Shown in pieces: positions 1 to 8,741 of a stretch of 64,000 nucleotides of DNA. A program made the position numbers and the translations under genes. Under the pieces are notes generated by a model. The model searched no databases. It worked only from the letters and a program-made list of their open reading frames with translations, and was not told the origin of the DNA. Positions within the stretch are counted from its first letter, which is position 1. Each line of letters begins with the position of its first letter. The DNA is from Niastella soli (GTDB taxonomy: Bacteria; Bacteroidota; Bacteroidia; Chitinophagales; Chitinophagaceae). Location: contig NZ_JAGHKO010000005.1 of NCBI RefSeq assembly GCF_017742245.1, forward strand, positions 310,001-374,000. The letters are read 5' to 3'.

Positions 1-1011
1 TATATTTTTCAGTATATTAATGGTACAAAAAATGCGGCCACTGAACCGGGATTGGGAAAAGTGATAGCCGCAAAAAGGAAAGGCTACAAAGTGGCATTTG
101 GGTTCCGGTGGGATTTCAGAAAGTTTAACCTCAATATTCCTGCGCCCAACTCAGACACTGAAAAGAAATACTTTGAAACGGCTAAACAAATACTCGATAG
201 GGTAGGACCTTATATAGATGTGTTCAAGCTGGGGAACGAACCGAACCTGGAAACAAAAGAAGAAGACCTGCAAAAGAACAGCGAAGGGATAGTGCCGCTG
301 ATCCGTTTTATGGAACGGTTGTTAAGCTTAGTGGTAGAACCCTGGTATAACAGTCATAAAACAGTTAAGCGGCCCGACGTATACGTTGGTTCGCTGCCAC
401 GCCTGTTTATGAAGGAAGAACAGGAGAAACCAGGGGTTAGGGGATTGATAGAATTTGCCCAACAGGATAAGCGCTTAAAAGGATTATCGGTACATTTACA
501 TATAACTGATTCGCTGGAAATGGAAGCGGCGTTAAAATTTGCGCGGTCCATTATGCCAACCAAGCCCATTATAGTTCCTGAGTTTTCTTTGTTCAGGTTA
601 TATAATAAGCACAATGCTGACCAATTGGGTGATAGCGAAGCGGGAATAACCTTTGCAAAAAAATATGGCTATGCATCCGAAATGAAGTTATATGAATGGT
701 ATAGCAAGGCAAACAGCGAACAGGTAAGTCCGGAAGAATGGAAGGCGTTTTTTGATTCCCGGTCATGGTTCCCACAACATTTTATGCTCACGTATTACCG
801 GTATTTTCAACAGTATGGTGTAGTGCTGGCCACTTATGGATATTTGAGTCAGGATGCACCAAAAAATATGAAACCCGATTCACCAACCTGGTTCATTAAT
901 CCGATCTTTCCCTTTAAAAGTTTAAAGGCTTTGCCCGATGGCAGCCATCCGGCCAATCCTTTATGGATAGATGATTTTATAACCATCGTGAATCGGGGAA
1001 AAGCTAAATAA
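1..1011 (+). CDS. Clan GH-A-like glycoside hydrolase (5' partial)
   Basis: The reading frame is open to the left edge, so the N-terminus lies outside the window; the TTG at 52 is internal, not the start. The visible 336 residues look like the second half of a TIM-barrel glycosidase. A strand ends in LGNEP, with the candidate acid/base Glu at 238-240, and a later strand reads IVPEFS, with the candidate nucleophile Glu. The spacing of about 110 residues and the strand ends fit clan GH-A, but I cannot name the GH family. It lies 2 bp before a sulfatase gene and close to a GH5-like gene on the same strand, which suggests a co-transcribed degradation cluster. The glycosidase role is inferred from motifs only; a catalytically inactive barrel is possible. 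Confidence 0.6.
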   Translation, partial: YIFQYINGTKNAATEPGLGKVIAAKRKGYKVAFGFRWDFRKFNLNIPAPNSDTEKKYFETAKQILDRVGPYIDVFKLGNEPNLETKEEDLQKNSEGIVPLIRFMERLLSLVVEPWYNSHKTVKRPDVYVGSLPRLFMKEEQEKPGVRGLIEFAQQDKRLKGLSVHLHITDSLEMEAALKFARSIMPTKPIIVPEFSLFRLYNKHNADQLGDSEAGITFAKKYGYASEMKLYEWYSKANSEQVSPEEWKAFFDSRSWFPQHFMLTYYRYFQQYGVVLATYGYLSQDAPKNMKPDSPTWFINPIFPFKSLKALPDGSHPANPLWIDDFITIVNRGKAK

Positions 1012-1013
1012 GT

Positions 1014-2546
1014 ATGCGCTATCAAAAAATTATCAGCTGTTGTATTGCCTGGGTAATTGTATTTGCTTTCGCCAATTGTCAGTCGGCAAAAAAGAATAGC
1101 CAGCCCAATATCATCATCATCTATATAGATGACCTGGGATATGGCGATGTAAGTTGTTATGGCGCTACCCGGGTTCAAACCCCCAACGTAGACCGCCTGG
1201 CGCAAAACGGGTTGCGGTTTACCGATGCCCATTGTGGAGCTGCTACCTGTACGCCTTCGCGATTTTCCCTGCTTACGGGTATGTATGCATTTAGAAATAA
1301 TGCCGCCGTGTTACCGGGCGATGCGCCCTTACTTATTCCGCAGGGGATAGAAACATTACCTTCAATATTGCAAAAGAGAGGGTATGCAACAGCGGTAGTA
1401 GGTAAATGGCATTTAGGATTGGGCATCGGTACCATTGACTGGAATAAACCTATTAATCCGGGCCCACTGGAAACCGGGTTTGATCATTCCTTTATTATCC
1501 CTGCTACCGTTGACCGCGTACCTTGCGTATACGTAGATGGACATAATGTATACCAGGCCGATCCAGCTGACCCGATCCTTGTAAGTTATAAAGAACAGAT
1601 TGGCGATGAACCCACCGGGTTAAGCAATCGGGAGATGCTGAAAATGAAAGCCGATACTCAACACAGCAATACCATTATAAACGGTATAAGCAGGATCGGC
1701 TTTATGACTGGTGGCAAAAAGGCAAGGTGGCGCGATGAGGACATGGCAGATGTATTCACCACTAAAGCAAAAGCGTTTATCAATAGCAATAAGAACAAGC
1801 CTTTCTTTTTGTATCTGGCCCTTACCGATATCCATGTGCCCCGTACCCCGCATGAACGCTTTCTGGGTAAAAACCCAATGGGCCGTCGCGGTGATGTGAT
1901 CGTTGAAATGGATTGGGTAACGGGCGAGATCACCAAAGATATAGAACGATTGGGGCTCGATAAAAATACCCTGATCCTGTTTACCAGCGATAATGGTCCT
2001 GTATTGGATGATGGGTATAGCGATGAAGCGGTAGAAAAAGCAGGTACGCATCAACCTGCCGGAAATTTCCGCGGGGGTAAATACAGTGCCTTTGAAGGTG
2101 GTACCCGTGTACCTACTATTGCTTACTGGCCCGGTACCATTAAACCGGGGGTATCCAGTGCGTTAATGTCACAGGTTGACTGGATGGCTTCGTTGGCGGC
2201 ATTAACCGGGGATTCGTTAACCGGTAAAGCAGGACCAGATAGCAGGAATGTGCTGCCGGTATTATTGGGCACTTCGGATAAGGCGCCTGCGTATATGCTG
2301 GAAGAAGCATACACGCTGTCGATCAGGTATGGCAACTGGAAATATATTGCGCCCCAGGAAAAAGGTACGCCGGACTGGCTAAAGAATAAACGCATTGAAT
2401 CGGGGTTGATACAACTGCCGCAGTTATACGATCTGCAAACCGATCCGGGCGAAACAAAAAATGTAGCTGCTCAACATCCCGAACTGGTGCAGCAACTACA
2501 GAATGAACTGAAAAAAATACAAACAACGAATTTAACAGGAAGATAA
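1014..2546 (+). CDS. Arylsulfatase-family sulfatase
   Basis: Type I sulfatase of 510 aa. The motif C79-T-P-S-R83 is the classic C-x-P-S-R site, whose Cys is converted to formylglycine by an anaerobic or FGE-type maturase not present in this window. The metal ligands D39-D40 at the end of the first strand, the GKWHLG block (about 130-136) and the TSDNGP block near 325 complete the fold. The N-terminus has a hydrophobic signal ending near C22, so it is exported and possibly lipidated, although N at -1 is a poor lipobox. The ATG at 1014 is 2 nt after the upstream stop, so translation is probably coupled. Known family role: hydrolysis of sulfate esters on glycans or aryl compounds. The substrate is unknown; neighbouring glycosidases point to a sulfated saccharide. 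Confidence 0.9.
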   Translation: MRYQKIISCCIAWVIVFAFANCQSAKKNSQPNIIIIYIDDLGYGDVSCYGATRVQTPNVDRLAQNGLRFTDAHCGAATCTPSRFSLLTGMYAFRNNAAVLPGDAPLLIPQGIETLPSILQKRGYATAVVGKWHLGLGIGTIDWNKPINPGPLETGFDHSFIIPATVDRVPCVYVDGHNVYQADPADPILVSYKEQIGDEPTGLSNREMLKMKADTQHSNTIINGISRIGFMTGGKKARWRDEDMADVFTTKAKAFINSNKNKPFFLYLALTDIHVPRTPHERFLGKNPMGRRGDVIVEMDWVTGEITKDIERLGLDKNTLILFTSDNGPVLDDGYSDEAVEKAGTHQPAGNFRGGKYSAFEGGTRVPTIAYWPGTIKPGVSSALMSQVDWMASLAALTGDSLTGKAGPDSRNVLPVLLGTSDKAPAYMLEEAYTLSIRYGNWKYIAPQEKGTPDWLKNKRIESGLIQLPQLYDLQTDPGETKNVAAQHPELVQQLQNELKKIQTTNLTGR

Positions 2547-2560
2547 AATCAGATAAAGCT

Positions 2561-3640
2561 ATGCCAAGGATTAAATGTTTTCAATTAACTGTGCTGTGTT
2601 GCTTTTTAATAATACAGCTGTCTGCACAAACAACCGCTTCCCGCTGGACAGTACAAAAAGCCAATGAATGGTATGCCAAACAAGGTTGGCTGCGTGGCTG
2701 TAATTATCAGCCTTCTACCGCCATTAACCAATTGGAAATGTTTCAACCCGAAACATTTGATACCGCTACCATTAATCGCGAATTAGGCTGGGCCCAGGGA
2801 TTGGGATTGAATGTAATGCGGGTGTACCTCCATCATTTGTTGTGGACAGCAGATAAAGAAGGATTTAAAAAAAGACTGAACACCTATTTAAAGATCAGCA
2901 GCAGTCATGGCATTAAGACCCTGTTTGTGATCTTTGATGATTGCTGGAACGATACGGCCTGGGTAGGCACTCAGCCAGCCCCCAAACCCGGGATCCATAA
3001 TTCAGGATGGGTGCGGGACCCTGGCACCATGGTATACCGTTATCCGGATACAATAAAAACGTTAGAAGCCTATGTAAAAGACCTGCTTACTTCTTTTAAG
3101 AATGATCAGCGGATACTATTGTGGGATCTGTATAATGAACCCGGTAATAATAAACAAGTCAACAAAAGTATGCCGTTGCTGGAGAAGGTATTTCAATGGG
3201 CTCGGGAAGTGAACCCCTCACAACCGGTGTCTGCAGGGCTTTGGAACGAAAATCCGAATTTTACAGAACTGAATAAATTCCAGTTACAAAATTCAGACAT
3301 CATTACCTACCATAATTACTCCTATATAGATAACCATCAACAGGCTATTGATACCTTGCGCAAACAGGGGAGGCCTTTGATCTGTACAGAGTATATGGCA
3401 CGGCGCAATGCCAGCGTTTTTCAAACCATTATGCCTATGTTGAAAAAGGAAAAGGTAGGGGCCATTAACTGGGGTTTTATAAGTGGCAAAACCAATACCA
3501 TTTTTGCCTGGGATACGCCGCTGCCCAATGCAAAAGAACCTGCCCTTTGGTTCCATGATATCCTGCGTGCCGATGGTACGCCATTCAGTAAAGATGAGAT
3601 CCGGGTGATAAAAGAATTGACCGGAAAAACTAACAGGTAA
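2561..3640 (+). CDS. GH5/cellulase-like secreted glycosidase
   Basis: This 359-aa protein has a signal peptide ending near LSAQ (about residue 23). It has a TIM-barrel with acid/base E193 in the motif DLYNEP and nucleophile E277 in CTEYMA, the layout of cellulase-type GH5 and related clan-A enzymes. The length is about that of a single catalytic domain with no binding module. It follows the sulfatase by 14 bp and is itself followed by a strong terminator at 3669, so genes 1-3 appear to form one transcript. Similar proteins are often annotated as 1,4-beta-xylanase or cellulase, but the specificity cannot be read from the sequence. Confidence 0.8.
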   Translation: MPRIKCFQLTVLCCFLIIQLSAQTTASRWTVQKANEWYAKQGWLRGCNYQPSTAINQLEMFQPETFDTATINRELGWAQGLGLNVMRVYLHHLLWTADKEGFKKRLNTYLKISSSHGIKTLFVIFDDCWNDTAWVGTQPAPKPGIHNSGWVRDPGTMVYRYPDTIKTLEAYVKDLLTSFKNDQRILLWDLYNEPGNNKQVNKSMPLLEKVFQWAREVNPSQPVSAGLWNENPNFTELNKFQLQNSDIITYHNYSYIDNHQQAIDTLRKQGRPLICTEYMARRNASVFQTIMPMLKKEKVGAINWGFISGKTNTIFAWDTPLPNAKEPALWFHDILRADGTPFSKDEIRVIKELTGKTNR

Positions 3641-3668
3641 TATAGATTAAAATAGTTATGTCTCGCAG

Positions 3669-3712
3669 GCGCGTATGAAACACCAGTACTGGTGTGGCAT
3701 ACGCGCTTTTTT
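3669..3712 (+). terminator. Rho-independent terminator
   Basis: The arms GCGCGTATG (3669-3677) and CATACGCGC (3698-3706) enclose the perfect palindrome ACACCAGTACTGGTGT, followed by six T residues. It closes the glycosidase-sulfatase-GH5 transcript. Confidence 0.85.
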
Positions 3713-3756
3713 GCGTGTGACAGGGAGATTAAAATTTAAGTAATAAACCCACTAAT

Positions 3757-3787
3757 TTTGTAGACTAAAGAAAACGTATTAATATTG
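3757..3787 (+). promoter_or_regulatory. Bacteroidota-type promoter for SusC operon
   Basis: TTTG at 3757-3760, a 19-nt spacer and TAATATTG at 3780-3787 match the Bacteroidota sigma-AB consensus TTTG-N19-21-TAnnTTTG, with one mismatch in the -7 box. The predicted start is near 3795. Confidence 0.5.
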
Positions 3788-4116
3788 TGTAATAATTGAA
3801 CTGGAAATGGTTTATTGAATGATTGCTCCCACTATTAGGTGGGACTATAAAGAAGGGAACACATGTTACATACAAACTTCATATTCATAACCCCGGCGCC
3901 TGTTTTACTTACAACGGGCCGTTGCTGTTGTACTGACTGTTGAGGGGGAACATTCCATTCACCTTATCGAAATCAGTCTTGATCAGCTATACATAGTTCC
4001 AAGAAAGATATTAACCCTGTACATAAATTTTTCATTTGGTATGAGTAGGCCAACCCTCCCTATAATAGGTATTGAGAGCTGCTTCGGCCGTGCCGGCCCA
4101 TAAAGGTTAGTTAGCG

Positions 4117-4152
4117 AAAAAAAGAAACCGGAATAGTTGCGAGCTATTCCGG
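4117..4152 (-). terminator. Hairpin with minus-strand U-tract before SusC
   Basis: CCGGAATAG (4128-4136) pairs with CTATTCCGG (4144-4152). On the plus strand an A-rich tract precedes it; on the minus strand this becomes a T-rich tail after the stem. It therefore looks like an intrinsic terminator for a transcript antisense to the SusC leader. A sense 5'-UTR hairpin is the alternative reading. Confidence 0.4.
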
Positions 4153-4232
4153 CGAAACAAGGCGTTAAGGGCGGATAGAGATTGCGAGTCAAAGTCTGCC
4201 CCGCCTTATTGTTAATTACCAAAACAAAGATA

Positions 4233-7200
4233 ATGACAAAAGCTGTTAGTGCATGGCTTCTGCCTGCACTGCTTGTTCCGTTTATTTCGTTTTCCCAGGA
4301 AAACGCACCTGCAGACCCTGCGAAGACTGCAAAAGTAAACTCCAACAATATTACTATTTCCGGTCGCATTCTAGACGATAGAACAAAAGCGCCCCTGGCA
4401 GGAGCCACCATTCACATCAAGAACACGACCCATGAGGTAGCAACCGATGAAAAAGGCGGGTTCCAGTTTTTGACCGGTCAGCGGCTGCCAATGGTTTTTC
4501 TGATCACTTATGTAGGCTACCAGCAGCGTGAAATAACCATTGGTCAGGCCGATAATAATATCATTACCCTGCATGAGACCAACTCCCAATTAAATGATGT
4601 GGTGGTAGTAGGGTATGGCACACAACAAAGAAAGAACCTCATTAGTTCCATTTCAAAAGTAAATGCCGGTGAAATAAAAGAAATACCCGTGGCCAGTGTA
4701 GATGCCCAGTTACAGGGCAAAGCAGCCGGTGTGCAGATCAATTCGAATGCCGGGGTACCAGGCGATGGGGTGTTCATCAGGGTGCGTGGCGCCACCTCTA
4801 TCAACGCCAGTAATGATCCGTTGTATGTTGTAGATGGGGTATTTATCAATAACACCAGCTTGCAAACTGTAAGCACCGGTGGACGCGCTACTTCGCCCAT
4901 TGCTGACATCAACCCTGCCGATATAGAAAGCATTGAAGTGTTGAAGGACGCCAATGCCACCGCTATTTATGGCGCCCGTGGCGCTAATGGTGTGGTGATC
5001 ATCACTACCAAACGTGGTAATTATAATGCAGCACCCCGCATACAGGTAAAAGCATCACAAGGCTGGGCCTGGGCGCCGGAATTATGGGACCTGACTACCG
5101 GGCCACAACATGCCGAGATTGTAAATGAATTTTATGCCAACTCGTATCAGGATGCGCTGGCGGCAAACGATGCAGCCGGTATTGCCAAATACAAATACCT
5201 GCCTTTTCGTGCGTTGAACGACAATCCGGCCGCAACACCGGCGCCACGTGGATTGCCGCAAGACCAGCAAACCTACGACCGGTTGCATAAAGTTTTCCGT
5301 ACCGGTTTGCTGAATGAATATGATGCGTCCCTGCAAGGTGGTAGCAAAGCCACTAAATATTATCTCGGTGGCGGTTATACCAGTCAGCAGGCAGATATAA
5401 AACCCATTGATTTCAGTCGCGCCAGTTTCAAGTTGAACCTCGATCAAAAGGTAAATGAAAAAGTACAGGTAGGGGTAAGCAATAGCCTGTACCGAACATT
5501 CAGGAACCAGGCGCGTTCAGGTGATGGCCCGGCTGGTGGTTTGTTACAATCGGCCCTGCATACAGCAACGTATTTACCAGAAACAAATGCGGATGGCAGT
5601 CCGGCCCGGTGGGCAGGTTTCGATAACCTGGATGTACTGATCAATAACTATGATGTAAACACGATCAGCTTGCGCTACATCGGTAATCTATATGCGGATG
5701 CAGAGATCCTGCCCGATCTGAAATTCCGCACAAGCTGGAGCCTCGATTATAATCACTACAATGAATCGGAGTACTGGAACAACTTAACACAATTGGGCGC
5801 AGCGCCCACTAATGGCCTGGCTACCTCTATTCAAACCCAAAACACTACCTGGATCAACGAGAATACTTTGCAGTATCGAAAAAACCTGTTTGGCGGGCAT
5901 GCATTGGGTATCCTGGTAGGAAACTCGGTTCAAACCAACTCTTTGCGTACTGATTCATTATCCGGTTCCGGCTTCCCCAATAATGCATTCAGGTCAATAG
6001 CATCAGCCGCTACCCGTTCTTCTTCACAGAAGTTTACCAAGGGAAACCTGGTGTCGTTTTTTTCGCGGGTTGATTATAATTACAGCGGTAAATACTTTTT
6101 GGAAGCAAGTATCCGGGCCGATGGCTCCTCGCGCTTTGGCGAAAACAACCGCTTTGGTTACTTCCCTTCGGTGGGCGTAGCCTGGCGTGTACGCGAAGAG
6201 AGTTTTCTCAAAAATATTAACTGGCTAAGCGATCTGAAACTCAGGGCCAGTGTAGGATTAACGGGTAACCAGAATGGTATTAATAATTTTGCGGCACAAG
6301 GTCTCTGGTCGGGCGGCGCCGGTTACCCTGATGCAACAGGAGGTACCGATCAACCAGGAACTGCTCCACAACAGCTAGGTAATGCTGACCTGAAATGGGA
6401 GAAGACCCGTCAGGCAAACGTGGGTGTGGATGTTGGATTGTTGAATGGCCTGGTAACTGTAGAAGTGAACTTCTATAACAAGTATACTACCGACGCCTTG
6501 TTGCAATTGCCTATACAGGCCATTGCCGGTTTCAATTCCTACGCAGCCAATGTGGGCGAGATCAGCAATAAAGGCTATGAGGTAAGCATTTTCTCTAACA
6601 ACATCCGTAAAAAAGATTTCAGCTGGACAACCAGTTTCAATATTTCCGGCAACAAAAACCGGATTGAAAAACTGCCTACACCAATCAGTTATTACAACCG
6701 CGACTGGGTGCGTTTACAGGAAGGTTATTCCCTCTATTCGTTCTGGTTGTACAAACAGCAATATGTGGATCCGCAAACCGGTCAGGCTGTATTTGAGGAT
6801 GTAGTGAAGGATGGTAGCATTACCACCGCCGATCGTCAGATCATTGGCAGTGCCATCCCAACATTCTTTGGTGGCATTACCAATAACCTGCGGTATAAAG
6901 ATTTTGATTTGGGCATAGCCTTCTCTTATCAATACGGTAACAAGATCTTTAACCTGAATCGCTTTTTTGGCGAGGGGGGAGGGACCCGCGATGCCAACCG
7001 CGTTTTGTTTGCCAGTCAGTTGAAAAGGTGGCAACAACCTGGTGACATAACCGATGTTCCCCGCGTTACTGCCTACGGAAATAATTATACGTTGGAACAG
7101 AACAGCCGTTTCCTGGAAGATGGGTCTTTTATAAAATTAAGTTCGGTAACATTTGGTTATTCTATACCCCAGCGCATTGTTACCAAAGCGCATCTCCAGG

Positions 7201-7364
7201 GCGTTCGCCTGTATTTTGTGGGCAGCAATTTGTTGTGGATCAAAAAATATTCAGGGCCCGATCCTGAGTCGAATGTAACAGGAATTCAAAATGTGCAGGG
7301 CCTCGACCTGGGCACACCGCCACAACCACGCACTGTTCAGTTCGGGATAAATGTTACGTTGTAA
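4233..7364 (+). CDS. SusC/RagA-family TonB-linked outer membrane protein
   Basis: TonB-dependent transporter of 1043 aa from the ATG at 4233. The TTG 51 nt upstream would put a hydrophilic tail before a good signal peptide (TKAVSAWLLPALLVPFISFS). A carboxypeptidase-regulatory-like domain (about 40-115) comes first, then the plug with the SusC signature LKDANATAIYGARGANG near 245, then a 22-strand-type barrel ending in an aromatic-poor FGINVTL tail. It lacks the N-terminal STN domain of the other two SusC proteins here and has no FecI/FecR neighbours, so its control must differ. It is the first gene of a probable operon with SusD, two membrane proteins, SoxD and SoxC. Inferred role: import of a glycan or sulfur-bearing oligomer. 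Confidence 0.95.
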   Translation: MTKAVSAWLLPALLVPFISFSQENAPADPAKTAKVNSNNITISGRILDDRTKAPLAGATIHIKNTTHEVATDEKGGFQFLTGQRLPMVFLITYVGYQQREITIGQADNNIITLHETNSQLNDVVVVGYGTQQRKNLISSISKVNAGEIKEIPVASVDAQLQGKAAGVQINSNAGVPGDGVFIRVRGATSINASNDPLYVVDGVFINNTSLQTVSTGGRATSPIADINPADIESIEVLKDANATAIYGARGANGVVIITTKRGNYNAAPRIQVKASQGWAWAPELWDLTTGPQHAEIVNEFYANSYQDALAANDAAGIAKYKYLPFRALNDNPAATPAPRGLPQDQQTYDRLHKVFRTGLLNEYDASLQGGSKATKYYLGGGYTSQQADIKPIDFSRASFKLNLDQKVNEKVQVGVSNSLYRTFRNQARSGDGPAGGLLQSALHTATYLPETNADGSPARWAGFDNLDVLINNYDVNTISLRYIGNLYADAEILPDLKFRTSWSLDYNHYNESEYWNNLTQLGAAPTNGLATSIQTQNTTWINENTLQYRKNLFGGHALGILVGNSVQTNSLRTDSLSGSGFPNNAFRSIASAATRSSSQKFTKGNLVSFFSRVDYNYSGKYFLEASIRADGSSRFGENNRFGYFPSVGVAWRVREESFLKNINWLSDLKLRASVGLTGNQNGINNFAAQGLWSGGAGYPDATGGTDQPGTAPQQLGNADLKWEKTRQANVGVDVGLLNGLVTVEVNFYNKYTTDALLQLPIQAIAGFNSYAANVGEISNKGYEVSIFSNNIRKKDFSWTTSFNISGNKNRIEKLPTPISYYNRDWVRLQEGYSLYSFWLYKQQYVDPQTGQAVFEDVVKDGSITTADRQIIGSAIPTFFGGITNNLRYKDFDLGIAFSYQYGNKIFNLNRFFGEGGGTRDANRVLFASQLKRWQQPGDITDVPRVTAYGNNYTLEQNSRFLEDGSFIKLSSVTFGYSIPQRIVTKAHLQGVRLYFVGSNLLWIKKYSGPDPESNVTGIQNVQGLDLGTPPQPRTVQFGINVTL

Positions 7365-7385
7365 ACTTCTCAAAAAATTATTGAA

Positions 7386-8726
7386 ATGACCTCATTTAAA
7401 TATATAGTGCCGGCATTGTCCACTTTGCTATTGGTATCGTGCAAAAAGTTCCTGGAAGTGCAGCCGGTTGATTCGGTTTCTGATGGACAAACCATCGTTG
7501 ATAAAACTTCGGCAGAAACTGCCACTCGTGGTTTGTACCGCGCTTTGTCGGCCGACGGCTATTATGGTGTTACCTTTCAGTCCATTGGTTATTTGTCCGG
7601 CGACAATGTGCAGTGGACAGGCTCGCAATCGATCGTGCAGCAATTCATCTCTCATAATGTACGGGCTGATAATGCCAACATCGCTTCGGCATGGAATGCT
7701 ATTTATGCTACCATCAACCGGGCGAACCACATTATTGCCAAAGTGCCCACTGTTACTGACCCATTGCTGACGGAGAATTTAAAAAACCAGCTAACCGGTG
7801 AAGCCTATTTTGTACGGGCACTGGCTTATTTTGACCTGGCGCGTACGTGGGGTGGTGTACAGCTGGCATTGACCCCTACCAATTCAGCAACCGATAAGAA
7901 TGGAATAAAACGAAGTTCGGTAGCAGAAACCTATGCGCAGGTGTTGAGCGATCTTACTGCTGCAGAACCGCTGTTACCGGAAACCACCAACCGTTACCGG
8001 GCCACCAAAAAAACGGTGTGGGCCTTACGTGCCAGGTATCATTTGTACCAAAGTGAATGGGCGCTGGCAGAAAGTTATGCTTCCAAACTTATTGGCGATG
8101 CCACCAATTACAATCTGGTGAAACCCTACAGCGCTTTTTTTGCCAATAATGTAGTGGCTACCCCTGAATCTGTTTTCGAATTATCGTACAGTACAACCTA
8201 TACCAATGGCCATCGCAATCAATGGCAACCGCCTGCGAATAATGGAACGCGTCAGTGGGCACCCAGTGATGCCTTTCTTACGCTGGTGAATGATGCGACT
8301 ATTGGTGGTAACCGCAATACGCTGGTGGCCAAAACCGCACAGGGGCTTTGGTATGGAAACCTGTATTATCGCAGCCCGGCAACCGATCCCGCTTACGTAT
8401 TGCGGATTGCAGAACAATACCTCATCAGAGGAGAAGCCCGCGCCCAGCAAAAGAATCTTACCGGTGCGCTGGCCGATCTGAATGCGGTTCGTAGCCGTGC
8501 CGGGCTTACTGCCAGCACCGCCACTACGCAAGATGACATATTACTGGCCATCGAAAATGAAAGAAGGGTCGAATTCGCCTTTGAACCGCATCGCTGGTTC
8601 GATCTGTTGCGTACCAATAGGGCCGCGGCTGTTTTGGGTGTTACCGATAAGAACAAATACGTGTTGCCCATCCCTGCTGCTGAAGTGTTGATCGATGGTT
8701 CACTGGAACAGAATTTCAATTACTAA
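7386..8726 (+). CDS. RagB/SusD-family nutrient-binding lipoprotein
   Basis: Surface lipoprotein of 446 aa whose signal ends in LLLVSC, giving a lipidated Cys near residue 19 followed by KKFLEVQP, the usual SusD start. The TPR-like SusD fold is visible in blocks such as the GEAYFVRALAYFDL helix and the C-terminal ERRVEFAFEPHRWFDLLRT signature. It acts as the lid of the SusC transporter encoded 21 bp upstream and defines the substrate together with it. It is shorter than many SusD proteins (500-600 aa), which is common for Chitinophagaceae paralogs. The ligand cannot be assigned. Confidence 0.95.
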   Translation: MTSFKYIVPALSTLLLVSCKKFLEVQPVDSVSDGQTIVDKTSAETATRGLYRALSADGYYGVTFQSIGYLSGDNVQWTGSQSIVQQFISHNVRADNANIASAWNAIYATINRANHIIAKVPTVTDPLLTENLKNQLTGEAYFVRALAYFDLARTWGGVQLALTPTNSATDKNGIKRSSVAETYAQVLSDLTAAEPLLPETTNRYRATKKTVWALRARYHLYQSEWALAESYASKLIGDATNYNLVKPYSAFFANNVVATPESVFELSYSTTYTNGHRNQWQPPANNGTRQWAPSDAFLTLVNDATIGGNRNTLVAKTAQGLWYGNLYYRSPATDPAYVLRIAEQYLIRGEARAQQKNLTGALADLNAVRSRAGLTASTATTQDDILLAIENERRVEFAFEPHRWFDLLRTNRAAAVLGVTDKNKYVLPIPAAEVLIDGSLEQNFNY

Positions 8727-8741
8727 TAAATCATTCACACC

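Larger units (their letters stand above)
3641..4232 (+). other. Long intergenic region and SusC leader
   Basis: This 592-bp stretch contains no credible coding frame. It holds a terminator (3669-3712), a promoter-like pair (3757-3787), a small CCCAC/GTGGG hairpin (3828-3843) and a 9-bp perfect hairpin (4128-4152) before the receptor start. If the promoter is used, the mRNA carries about 440 nt of leader. Confidence 0.7.

Noticed and set aside
4182-4232. TTG start for SusC-1
   Set aside because: It would add 17 hydrophilic residues before a good signal peptide that begins at the ATG at 4233.
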